From contig NZ_JAVTJJ010000005.1 of NCBI RefSeq assembly GCF_031843945.1, forward strand, positions 161,765 through 225,764: DNA of 64,000 nucleotides. Reading direction: 5' to 3'. This document shows positions 19,341 to 27,210 of the stretch, piece after piece. The notes beneath the pieces were generated by a model. The model was not told the DNA's origin, did no database searches, and saw only the letters and a program-made list of their open reading frames with translations. Each line of letters opens with the position of its first letter. Position 1 is the stretch's first letter. A program made the translations under genes and the position numbers. The DNA is from Paracidovorax sp031843945. Lineage in GTDB: Bacteria; Pseudomonadota; Gammaproteobacteria; Burkholderiales; Burkholderiaceae_C.

Positions 19341-19481
19341 GCGGCACCATTTGTTGAGGACTTTGGTGCCGGTCTGCACGCCAGCACCACCAATGTCCGC
19401 CTCCCCTGCGCCGCAACCTGCATAATTTTCGGGGCGGCATGGCCGCTACCCATCAACCAACAGATGAAGAGAGGGCGCGCC

Positions 19482-20027
19482 ATGGGGGTCATTCTGCAAA
19501 TCCTGGGTTTGGTCATCACCTTCACCATGGCCATGGAGGCGCTGCGGCGCTTTGGCATCGACGTGGGGTGGCTCAATCCGCTCACCTTCTTTCACCGGCG
19601 TGCCTGGAAGAAGAAGGTCAACACGCCGCCGCTGTATGCCCTGGACCACCCCGTGGACGTGGTCGCGGTGCTGGCGCTGGCGACGGTGCAGACCACGGGC
19701 CTGGTCACCGCACAGCAAAAGAGCGGCGTGCAGGCGCTGCTGAGCCAGCACCTGGGTCTGTCCGATGCCGACGCCAGCGGACTGTGCGTTGCGAGTGCCC
19801 ACATGCTGCGCAACCGTCCGCTGGCCGTGTCCGAACTGCCTGCGGTGCTGGAGCGCAGCGCCGACCGTTTCACTGACTACCACCTGCAGACGCTCAAGAC
19901 CATCCTGCGGTCTGCCGCCCTGATCGAGCCGCCCGTCAATGCAGCGCAGCAGGAGCTCATGGACGCCGTAGATGCATATTTCGACAACAAGAAGGCCGCC
20001 CAACAGCCGTGGGCCTCGGGCCGCTGA
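19482..20027 (+). CDS. Unknown small protein with an N-terminal membrane segment (TerB-like helical domain?)
   Basis: 181 residues. The first ~20 residues (MGVILQILGLVITFTMAMEA) form one membrane segment, a basic stretch (HRRAWKKKV) follows, then a mostly helical ~130-residue domain with regularly spaced Leu/Ala resembling TerB/DjlA-type domains. That assignment is only an impression. The ATG at 19482 is preferred over 19464 because GAGAGG lies 5-10 bases before it. It follows pntB by 141 bases and is followed by a terminator. Confidence 0.65.
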   Translation: MGVILQILGLVITFTMAMEALRRFGIDVGWLNPLTFFHRRAWKKKVNTPPLYALDHPVDVVAVLALATVQTTGLVTAQQKSGVQALLSQHLGLSDADASGLCVASAHMLRNRPLAVSELPAVLERSADRFTDYHLQTLKTILRSAALIEPPVNAAQQELMDAVDAYFDNKKAAQQPWASGR

Positions 20028-20041
20028 TTGGCGAGGCACGA

Positions 20042-20074
20042 GCCCGGTGGCGCAGGAAACGCCCCGGGCTTTTC
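20042..20074 (+). terminator. Terminator-like hairpin
   Basis: GCCCGG and GGCG pair with CGCC and CCGGGC, followed by TTTTC. It lies 15 bases after the preceding stop. Confidence 0.65.
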
Positions 20075-20229
20075 AGCTCCGGCGTGGTGGCGGCGGGATC
20101 AGGTAACCTTCCGGCCCATCGAGCGAACATGCCGGCGGAACCGCTCTGCCCGTATCCACCGCTGCCCGTGCCACCTGTGTGCCATGCGGCTGTGGCCCGC
20201 AAAAGCTCCGACCAACGAGGATCGTTTTC

Positions 20230-20949
20230 ATGCCCCTGTCTTTCCGTGCCGGCCGCGCCGCGCTGACCCTGATTGCCGCACTGACCCTGGCCGCCTGCGC
20301 GCCGCTGCAGCCCGACCTTCCGCGCGTGGGCCGTGCCCAGCTCGAGTTGCCGCCGGGCGCAGCGTGGGAGCCGCTGGGCGGCGGCAACGAAGTCATCGAC
20401 GTGCTGCCTGACGACACCTCCAACGACATTCCACTCAGCATGGTGGCCCTGGGCCTGCGCGGTCCGGCCAAAGAGTTGCTGGCCGTGATGCTGGTGCAGA
20501 CCAACAGCTCCAACTACCTTCGCGACACCACCTTCTGGACGGCGCCGTGCCCGCGCCAAGAAGGCGTGGAGGTGCAGGACGCCACGCAAGGCAGCCCCGT
20601 TCGCGTCGACTGCCTGCGCTACAAGCGCCGGGCCGACACCGCCAACTACCTGGGCGAGAACCGGCCGGGCGTTGCCGCGTGGATGGCGCGCCACAAGATC
20701 GAGCTGCCCAAGCCGTACTCGCACACCTTGTTCCGCTATGCCGGCACGGGCGGCGCCTACATCGCGGTAGACGTGGTGGCCGACCAACGCCTGCTGCGCC
20801 CTGACACGCGCACCAACGAAGAATTTCTGCACGCCGGACGGCCCGCGCTGGCCTGGGGCGAGCGCCTGGCCGAGGCTGCGCGCCTGAGCACCGGCATGAT
20901 GGACGGCCGCTTCGTCGTGCCGCCCTTCCCCTACACGGTGCCCCGGTAA
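20230..20949 (+). CDS. Unknown lipoprotein
   Basis: 239 residues. A lipoprotein signal (basic MPLSFRAGR, hydrophobic run, LAAC lipobox, Cys23) predicts anchoring to the periplasmic side of a membrane. The mature part has two further cysteines (in APCPRQ and VDCLRY) that could form a disulfide. No family recognised. The ATG at 20230 is chosen because the longer frame from 20179 would bury the signal peptide. It stands alone between two terminator-like regions. Confidence 0.75.
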   Translation: MPLSFRAGRAALTLIAALTLAACAPLQPDLPRVGRAQLELPPGAAWEPLGGGNEVIDVLPDDTSNDIPLSMVALGLRGPAKELLAVMLVQTNSSNYLRDTTFWTAPCPRQEGVEVQDATQGSPVRVDCLRYKRRADTANYLGENRPGVAAWMARHKIELPKPYSHTLFRYAGTGGAYIAVDVVADQRLLRPDTRTNEEFLHAGRPALAWGERLAEAARLSTGMMDGRFVVPPFPYTVPR

Positions 20950-21108
20950 GCAGATCCCCCGGTGGGGCGCGTGACTACCATGACCTCTGGGCTGGGCGCG
21001 GCCGGAACACCCGGCCAGCGCTAGCGAAAGTACCGACGCGCCCAAGCGGCGGGCGCAGAGACAATGCGCAGGTTCCTTTGTGACTAGAAGTAAATTGGAG
21101 AGACAAGC

Positions 21109-22791
21109 ATGACCGACCGACCGTGGCTCGCCGCCTATCCGCAAGGGGTGCCCGCCGACATCGACGCATCCCAATACCCATCGCTGGTTGCGTTGATGGA
21201 TGAGGCCTTCCGCCAGTACGCAGACCGCGTTGCCTACAGCTTCATGGGCCGTGACGTGACCTACGCCGAGACCGACGCGCAAAGCCGCGACTTGGCCGCG
21301 TATCTGCAGGGGCTGGGCCTGGTCAAGGGCGACCGTGTCGCGCTGATGATGCCCAACGTGCCGCAATACCCCGTGGCCGTGGCCGCCGTGCTGCGCGCCG
21401 GCTTTGTGGTGGTCAACGTGAACCCGCTCTACACGCCACGCGAACTGGAACACCAGCTCAAGGATTCAGGCGCCAAGGCCATCGTCATCATTGAGAACTT
21501 CGCCCACGTGCTGCAGGCCTGCATCGCACAGACGCAGGTCAAGCACGTGGTGCTGGCGACCATGGGCGACCGGCTGGGGTTCCTCAAGGGCCTGGTCGTC
21601 AACTACGTGGTGCGCAACGTCAAGAAGCTGGTGCCTGAGTTCCAGCTGCCCGGCGCGGTGCGCTTCAACGACGCACTGGCCAAGGGTGCAGGCGGCCCGA
21701 AGCTGGTGGTGCCCGCCATCCAGCCGGATGACGTGGCCCTGCTGCAGTACACGGGCGGCACCACCGGTGTGTCGAAGGGCGCCGTGCTGCTGCACCGCAA
21801 CGTGATCGCCAACGTGCTGCAGTCCGAAGCCTGGAACGCCCCCGTGATGGCCAAGGTACCGGCGGGCGAGCAGCCCACCAGCGTGTGCGCGCTGCCGCTC
21901 TATCACATCTTCGCGTTCACCGTGAACATGATGCTGTCGCTGCGCACGGGCGGCAAGACCATCCTCATCCCCAACCCGCGCGACCTGGCCGCTGTGCTCA
22001 AGGAGCTGTCGAAGCACACCTTCCACAGCTTTCCTGCCGTCAACACGCTGTTCAACGGGCTGGCCAACCATCCTGATTTCAACATCGTGAACTGGAAGAA
22101 CCTGCGCGTGTCCGTCGGCGGCGGCATGGCGGTGCAGGGCGCCGTGGCCAAGCTGTGGCTGGAAAAGACCGGCTGCCCGATCTGCGAAGGCTACGGCCTG
22201 TCGGAGACCAGCCCCTCGGCCAGCTGCAACCCGGTGACGGCGACGCAGTTCACCGGCACCATCGGCGTGCCGATTCCCAGCACGCTCATGAAGCTGATCG
22301 ACGACGAAGGCAACGACGTTGTCGGCGTCGGCCGGCCGGGCGAGATCGCCATCAAGGGCCCGCAGGTCATGGCCGGCTACTGGCAGCGGCCGGACGAAAC
22401 AGCCAAGGTGATGACGGCGGACGGCTACTTCCGCTCCGGCGACATCGGCGTGATGGACGAGCGCGGCTACTTCAAGATCGTGGACCGCAAGAAGGACATG
22501 GTGCTGGTCAGCGGCTTCAACGTCTACCCCAACGAGGTGGAAGAAGTCGTCGCCATGCTGCCCGGCGTGCTGGAATGCGCCGTGGTGGGCGTGCCCGACG
22601 AGAAGACCGGCGAGGCCGTCAAGCTGGTCATCGTCAAGAAAGACCCGACGCTCACGGAAGCCCAGGTCAAGGAATTCTGCAAGGCCAACCTCACCGGCTA
22701 CAAGCAACCGCGCGTGATCGAGTTCCGCACCGATCTGCCCAAGACGCCGGTCGGCAAGATCCTGCGGCGCGAGCTGCGCGACAAGAAGTGA
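21109..22791 (+). CDS. fadD: Long-chain acyl-CoA synthetase
   Basis: Activates free fatty acids to acyl-CoA with ATP for beta-oxidation or lipid synthesis, usually at the inner membrane face. 560 residues with the AMP-binding P-loop motif QYTGGTTGVSKGAVL, the YGLSETSP motif, the hinge and fatty-acid signature region GYFRSGDIGVMDERGYFKIV and the catalytic-lysine end PKTPVGKILRREL. GGAGAG precedes the ATG by 6 bases. A small hairpin (GGCCGG..CCGGCC, 21000-21016) lies in the leader. Confidence 0.95.
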   Translation: MTDRPWLAAYPQGVPADIDASQYPSLVALMDEAFRQYADRVAYSFMGRDVTYAETDAQSRDLAAYLQGLGLVKGDRVALMMPNVPQYPVAVAAVLRAGFVVVNVNPLYTPRELEHQLKDSGAKAIVIIENFAHVLQACIAQTQVKHVVLATMGDRLGFLKGLVVNYVVRNVKKLVPEFQLPGAVRFNDALAKGAGGPKLVVPAIQPDDVALLQYTGGTTGVSKGAVLLHRNVIANVLQSEAWNAPVMAKVPAGEQPTSVCALPLYHIFAFTVNMMLSLRTGGKTILIPNPRDLAAVLKELSKHTFHSFPAVNTLFNGLANHPDFNIVNWKNLRVSVGGGMAVQGAVAKLWLEKTGCPICEGYGLSETSPSASCNPVTATQFTGTIGVPIPSTLMKLIDDEGNDVVGVGRPGEIAIKGPQVMAGYWQRPDETAKVMTADGYFRSGDIGVMDERGYFKIVDRKKDMVLVSGFNVYPNEVEEVVAMLPGVLECAVVGVPDEKTGEAVKLVIVKKDPTLTEAQVKEFCKANLTGYKQPRVIEFRTDLPKTPVGKILRRELRDKK

Positions 22792-22942
22792 CCATCCCCC
22801 TGAGCGGCTGGGCCGCGCCCCCGTTCTCTTGTGGCGCTACGCGCATCGGGACGGTGGGCGACGCCAGCGCCGGCACAGTGTCTTGGCGGACTTTGCGCAG
22901 CGTCCGCTGGCGTGGTGTGCGCTGGGTTCACAGTTATCACCC

Positions 22943-23704
22943 ATGACCACGGCCATCCTCAGCGCATTGCCCGATGAACAGGCGGGGCTGGCCGCCGCGC
23001 TGGGGCATGCCCGCCGCACCGTCCACGCCGGGCGCATGTTCTGGCAGGGCTCTTTGCACGGGCATGACGTGGTGCTGGCGCTGTCGGGCATCGGCAAGGT
23101 GGCCGCGGCCACCACGGCCACGGCCCTCATCGAACGCTTCGGCGTAGCGCGCATCGTCTTCACCGGCGTGGCCGGTGGCCTGGGTGAAGAAGTAGCGGTG
23201 GGCGACGTGGTGGTGGCGCACGACTTCGTGCAGCACGACATGGACGCATCGCCGCTTTTTCCGCGCTGGGAAGTGCCCGGCTACGGCCGCACGCGCTGGG
23301 GCTGCGACGCCGCACTCACTGCACTGCTGGCCCATGCCGTCGATGCCTGCCTGCAGCGCATGCCGGCGCCGCTGAATGCGGGCGGCAACGACCACCTGGC
23401 CTTGCGTGCACCACGCCGGCACACCGGCCTGGTGGCCAGCGGCGACGTCTTCGTGGGCACCGCGGCCGGCGCACACACCCTGCGCACATCGCTGGCCCAG
23501 GCCGGCCACGAGGTGCTGGCCGTGGAAATGGAAGGCGCCGCCGTGGCCCAGGTCTGCGCTGACTACGGCGTGCCCTTTGCCGCCATGCGCACCATCTCCG
23601 ACCGCGCCGACGACACCGCCCACGTCGACTTCGCCCGCTTCGTCACCGAAGTCGCCAGCCGCTACGCCGACGAGGCCATCGGCGAATTCATGCAAGTGCT
23701 ATAA
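22943..23704 (+). CDS. 5'-methylthioadenosine/S-adenosylhomocysteine nucleosidase-type phosphorylase
   Basis: 253 residues of the PNP/UDP superfamily: TAILSALPDEQAGL at the start, LSGIGKVAAATTATALIE, FTGVAGGL, VAVEMEGAAVAQVCADYGVPF and the catalytic SDRAD. In MTA/SAH nucleosidases the Glu of EMEGA and the Asp of SDRAD are the base-binding and acid residues, and both are present. An insert around residues 115-155 makes it longer than the 230-residue E. coli enzyme. The last codon and stop lie inside a dispersed repeat copy (23698-23756). Confidence 0.87.
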   Translation: MTTAILSALPDEQAGLAAALGHARRTVHAGRMFWQGSLHGHDVVLALSGIGKVAAATTATALIERFGVARIVFTGVAGGLGEEVAVGDVVVAHDFVQHDMDASPLFPRWEVPGYGRTRWGCDAALTALLAHAVDACLQRMPAPLNAGGNDHLALRAPRRHTGLVASGDVFVGTAAGAHTLRTSLAQAGHEVLAVEMEGAAVAQVCADYGVPFAAMRTISDRADDTAHVDFARFVTEVASRYADEAIGEFMQVL

Positions 23705-23756
23705 ATATAATAGCTGCTTGCGCTTGATGGATAAGCGCTAGAGGCCGATTTGGCTA
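23698..23756 (+). repeat. Two-stem dispersed repeat, copy 4 (supplies a stop codon)
   Basis: First stem GCTAT..ATAGC begins at 23698 in the last codons of the nucleosidase gene, and TAA at 23702-23704 is part of the stem. Then TGCTTGCGCTTGATGGATAA and GCGCTAGAGGCCGATTTGGC. Confidence 0.85.
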
Positions 23757-23847
23757 TAAAACTGCCGGGCTTCGACCACTCTCATCACAAGGCATGCCTT
23801 CGCCAGCAGACGCCGCAGAACCGGCTTCGCCGGGCTGAAGGCGTCGT

Positions 23848-23887
23848 CCCCCTCCGGGGGAAGGCGCGCCAGCGCCTCAGGGGGGCG
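23848..23887. terminator. GC-rich hairpins between convergent genes
   Basis: CCCCC-TCC-GGGGG at 23848-23860, then GGCGCGCCAGCGCC and a G run, directly at the 3' end of corA. Probable bidirectional transcription end, but without a clear T tract. Confidence 0.45.
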
Positions 23888-24877
23888 TCACTTCAACCAG
23901 CCGCGCTTGCGGAAGTACCACATCGGCCCCACCGCGCTGAAGACCATCAACCCCAGCACATACGGATAGCCGGCCGCGCCCAGCAGCTGCAGTTCCGGGA
24001 ACTGCATGTTCATGCCGTACACGCTCGCGATCAGCGTGGGCGGCAGCAGCGCGACGCTGGCCACCGAGAAGATCTTGATGATCTTGTTCTGGTTGATGTT
24101 GATGAAGCCGACCGTGGCGTCCATCAGGAAGTTGATCTTGTCGAACAGAAACGCCGTGTGGTTGTCCAGCGATTCGATGTCGCGCAGGATCTGCCGGGCT
24201 TCTTCGAACTGCTCGGCGTTGAGCATCTTGCTGCGCATCATGAAGCTCACCGCGCGGCGCGTGTCCATCACGTTGCGGCGAATGCGGCTGTTCAGGTCTT
24301 CCTGCCGGGCAATGGCGGCCAGCACCTCGCCGGCGCGTGCGTCGGTCACGTCGCCGGCCAGCACCTGGTTGCTGACGTCCTTGAGCTCGTCGTAGATGTT
24401 TTCCAGCGTGTCGGCGGAATATTCGGCGTCGGCGTCGAAGAGCTTGAGCAGCACTTCCTTGGCGTCTTCGATCAGCCCGGGCGCCCGGCGCGCACGCATG
24501 CGCAGCAGGCGAAAGACCGGCACGTCTTCGTCGTGGATGGAAAACAGCACGCCTTTGCTCTTGAGCGTGTCGTTGACCAGGTTCAGGATGAAAGCCACGC
24601 GGACTGAGCGTGGGTCCTCGTCGTCGTCGATCAGAAAGTCGCTGCGAATGTGCAGCTCGCCGTTGTCTTCTTCGTAGAAGCGGGCGGATTCCTCGATGTC
24701 CTCGTCCATCGCGTCTTCGGGGATGGACAGGCCGTAGTGCTGCTTGATCCAGCGTTTTTCTTCCAGCGTGGGCGACTCCAGATCGACCCAGATGGGCTGG
24801 AACTGCGCGAGTTCTTCCAGGGATTCGATTTCTTCCTGGACCAGCCGGCCGTTGGCGAGCGAAAAGATGTTGAGCAT
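23888..24877 (-). CDS. corA: CorA-family magnesium/cobalt transporter
   Basis: 329 residues forming a pentameric Mg2+ channel in the inner membrane. A long acidic cytoplasmic domain rich in Glu/Asp (AMDEDIEESARFYEEDNGE) is followed by the stalk helix, two C-terminal membrane segments and the selectivity motif GMN at 288-290 (SVYGMNM) between them, ending in basic FRKRGWLK. The start at 24877 (MLNIFSLANGRL) matches family N-termini and has GGGAGTGAG upstream. The leader appears structured (see 24927-24983). Confidence 0.95.
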   Translation of the reverse strand: MLNIFSLANGRLVQEEIESLEELAQFQPIWVDLESPTLEEKRWIKQHYGLSIPEDAMDEDIEESARFYEEDNGELHIRSDFLIDDDEDPRSVRVAFILNLVNDTLKSKGVLFSIHDEDVPVFRLLRMRARRAPGLIEDAKEVLLKLFDADAEYSADTLENIYDELKDVSNQVLAGDVTDARAGEVLAAIARQEDLNSRIRRNVMDTRRAVSFMMRSKMLNAEQFEEARQILRDIESLDNHTAFLFDKINFLMDATVGFININQNKIIKIFSVASVALLPPTLIASVYGMNMQFPELQLLGAAGYPYVLGLMVFSAVGPMWYFRKRGWLK

Positions 24878-24926
24878 GGGCTCACTCCCGGTGTGTTCTT
24901 TGGCGTCTGCGAAGGGGGCGGGGTAC

Positions 24927-24983
24927 GCTTTCAACCCCGCGGCAGGTGGCCGGCCAGGAGCTGAAAGCTACCAACTAGGGTAG
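24927..24983 (-). promoter_or_regulatory. Structured leader of corA (candidate regulatory RNA)
   Basis: On the minus-strand transcript a small hairpin CUACC-CUAGUU-GGUAG (24983 to 24968) is followed by GCUUUCAGC (24968-24960), which can pair over 9 bases (one G-U) with GUUGAAAGC (24935-24927). The structure ends 50 bases before the corA start. A CATAAT -10-like box lies at 25033-25038 on the same strand. I do not recognise a known riboswitch class. Confidence 0.4.
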
Positions 24984-25091
24984 GTTTCCATGAGGGCGTT
25001 CTCTATTTCTCTGAAGTGAAGCAAAGCGGCGAATTATGGCACCGCCCACGCGCCTTTTGCCGGCCGCGCGGGTGGCCCGCAACGGGTGATT

Positions 25092-25868
25092 TCAGGCCGC
25101 GCCGCGCACCAGGGCCAGCGCCCGGCACAGGTCGGCCCAGGCGCCGGCCTTGGCGTCAGGGGCGCGCAGCAGGTAAGCCGGGTCGTAGCTCACCACGGCC
25201 GGCACGCGTAGGTCGCCCGGGCCTTCCAGCGACTGCACGCCCGCGCGCAGGCGGCCCAGCGGTTCGCGGCTGCCCAGCACCGCGCGTGCGGCGCCCAGGC
25301 CCAGCACCAGCACCAGCGCAGGGCGCAACTGCTCCAGGGCCTGCGCCATGCCGTCGGCCGGCTCGGCGTGGCCTTCGGCAGGAATGGCCGCAGCCCGTGC
25401 CAGCGTGGCGATGTGGGTGCGCGGTTGCCGGTGCAACTGCATCGCGCGCAGCATGTTGTCCAGCAATCGGCCCGCATCGCCTTGCAGCGGCTGGCCGGGC
25501 GTGGCGCTTTCCACCACCACCAGCCAGCCCGCGCCCAGCCCGGCCGGTGTGGCGGCAGGGTCGGCCTGCGGATAGGCGGCTGTGGGCGCATGCCAGACCA
25601 GGCCCTGGGTGGAGCCCGCGGCGGCAGCCGCCGGTGCGGGGGCTGCGGGCGGCGGCGCGGGGTGTGGCGCCGCCGTTCGCGCAGCGGGGGCAGCCACTGC
25701 GGCGACCGGCGCCGGAGCGGGCGTGAAGCGCGGTGCCGCACCCGCAACCGGTGCGGCTGCGATGGGGGGCGCCACGGCCTCGGCATGCACCGCTGGCAGA
25801 GGGGCCCAGACGGCGATCCCCATTTCCTGCAGCATGGCGCGTTGGCGGGCGTCGAGGTCCAGGCTCAT
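25092..25868 (-). CDS. Uracil-DNA-glycosylase-like protein lacking iron-sulfur cysteines
   Basis: 258 residues. Residues ~25-110 are a Pro/Ala-rich linker. The C-terminal part resembles family-4 UDG: VVVESATPGQPLQGDAGRLL aligns with the usual GEAPG..QG.PFVGRAGxLL region, LGLGAARAVLGSREPLGRLR follows, and YDPAYLLRAP stands where HPAYLLR is expected. The four iron-sulfur cysteines of the family are absent, since the only Cys is near the C-terminus. Activity is therefore doubtful and a structural or regulatory role is possible. Its ATG overlaps the rimI stop, in the conserved tsaB-rimI-UDG order of betaproteobacteria. Confidence 0.75.
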   Translation of the reverse strand: MSLDLDARQRAMLQEMGIAVWAPLPAVHAEAVAPPIAAAPVAGAAPRFTPAPAPVAAVAAPAARTAAPHPAPPPAAPAPAAAAAGSTQGLVWHAPTAAYPQADPAATPAGLGAGWLVVVESATPGQPLQGDAGRLLDNMLRAMQLHRQPRTHIATLARAAAIPAEGHAEPADGMAQALEQLRPALVLVLGLGAARAVLGSREPLGRLRAGVQSLEGPGDLRVPAVVSYDPAYLLRAPDAKAGAWADLCRALALVRGAA

Positions 25869-26350
25869 AGTTTCAGGCTCATCACGATGGCGTCCTCGCG
25901 CTGGTCGGCGTGGGCGGGGTAATAACGTTTGCGCTCGCCCACCACTTGGTAGCCGTGGGCTTCATAGATCTGCCGGGCGCGCAGGTTGCTCACACGCACT
26001 TCCAGCCACAGCCATTGCGCCTGCTGCCCGCGCGACCACAGTGCCAGCGCGTCGAGCATTACCCGCGCCCAGCCCTGGTGCTGGAAGGTGGGCGCCACGG
26101 TGATGTTGAGCAGATGAATCTCGTCCACGCCGCGCATGGCGACGAAGTAGCCGATCAGCGTGTCGCCCGCCATCAGCAGCTGCGTCTGGTAGCCGGCGGC
26201 CATGGCGTCGATGAAGTTGCCGCGCGTCCAGGGGTGGGTGTAGGCGGCCGCTTCGACCTTCAGCAGCGTGTCCAGATGCTGCACCGACAGTGCCTCGAAG
26301 CGCGCCTCGACGGCGGGCCTGGCCGCGGTAGGGCGTGGCAGGGCGCTCAT
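25865..26350 (-). CDS. rimI: Ribosomal protein S18 N-alpha-acetyltransferase
   Basis: 161-residue GNAT acetyltransferase: the acetyl-CoA loop region reads VAPTFQHQGWARVMLDAL (a Q-H-Q-G-W-A version of the Q/RxxGxG/A motif), followed by LEVRVSNLRARQIYEAHGY. It modifies the N-terminus of S18 in related bacteria. The gene overlaps tsaB by 4 bases upstream and the UDG-like gene by 4 bases downstream, so the three are translationally coupled. Confidence 0.92.
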   Translation of the reverse strand: MSALPRPTAARPAVEARFEALSVQHLDTLLKVEAAAYTHPWTRGNFIDAMAAGYQTQLLMAGDTLIGYFVAMRGVDEIHLLNITVAPTFQHQGWARVMLDALALWSRGQQAQWLWLEVRVSNLRARQIYEAHGYQVVGERKRYYPAHADQREDAIVMSLKL

Positions 26351-27084
26351 GTCGGCAATCCGTTGCCAGGTACTGCAGCTGCTGGGGCCGCTGCCGCACG
26401 CTTGATGGCGGCGCGTTCTTCGGTGGTTTGTGCCACCTTGTCGCGGATGTAGCGCGGCAGCGCCGCCTGAGCGGGCAATGCGGCGCCGCCCTGCAGCAGC
26501 GCCGGCGCCAGCCGCAGCAGGGCGGCGGCCGTGGGCAGCGCATGCACGTGCGGCGCGCCCGGCGCCAGGCGCTCGCCATACGCCGCCAGGGCATTGCCAG
26601 CCACCGTGAAACCGTCAGGCACCACCAGCGCTTGCGGTGCGCACAGGGTGAAGTCGGCCGGCGCCAGCCAGTGGCCGCCTGCCTGCCATTCGAATGCGGC
26701 GGCGTAGACCTCGTCCATGCGCGCGTCCAGCACGGCCAGCACCTGCGTGCAGCCATGGTCGGCGCGGGCCTGCTCGGCCACCGCCAGCAGGGTGTCGACC
26801 GGCAGCACCGGCACAGCCAGGCCGCCCCGTGCACCGAAAGCCAGCCCCTGCGCCACCGCGCACGCGGTACGCAGTCCGGTGAACGAGCCCGGGCCACGGC
26901 CGAAGACGACTGCATCCAGCATGTCGAAGCTCAGCCCAACATCGGCCATCAACGACCGGATCGCAGGAATCAACGTGGCCGACGCCTGGGCGCCGCCCGG
27001 CCCCCGGTGTTCGCGCACCTGCGCGCCGCGCTGGACGGCGATGGACAAGGTGTCGGTGCTGGTGTCGAAGGCAAGCAGGTGCAT
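26347..27084 (-). CDS. tsaB: tRNA threonylcarbamoyladenosine protein TsaB
   Basis: 245 residues of the ASKHA-fold scaffold that works with TsaD and TsaE to place t6A at position 37 of ANN-decoding tRNAs. LLAFDTSTDTLSIAV starts the protein, and GRGPGSFTGLRTACAVAQGLAF is the family signature. It leads the tsaB-rimI-UDG-like unit. Sua5/TsaC, which makes the substrate, is encoded 5 kb away (32038-33051). Confidence 0.95.
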   Translation of the reverse strand: MHLLAFDTSTDTLSIAVQRGAQVREHRGPGGAQASATLIPAIRSLMADVGLSFDMLDAVVFGRGPGSFTGLRTACAVAQGLAFGARGGLAVPVLPVDTLLAVAEQARADHGCTQVLAVLDARMDEVYAAAFEWQAGGHWLAPADFTLCAPQALVVPDGFTVAGNALAAYGERLAPGAPHVHALPTAAALLRLAPALLQGGAALPAQAALPRYIRDKVAQTTEERAAIKRAAAAPAAAVPGNGLPT

Positions 27085-27210
27085 GGGGGAAGGGGCTGGC
27101 CCCGTTCTCGGAATGACGAAAGCGGGCGGAAAGGCTGGGAAGGCAGCCGCCGATTATCGGCGTGCAGCCAGGGGCCAAGGCATCAAGAGGCGAACGCTAG
27201 ACTTTGCCGC

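Noticed and set aside
24878..25091. Known Mg2+ riboswitch class upstream of corA
   Set aside because: The layout and conserved bases do not match classes I know, so only a structured leader is claimed.
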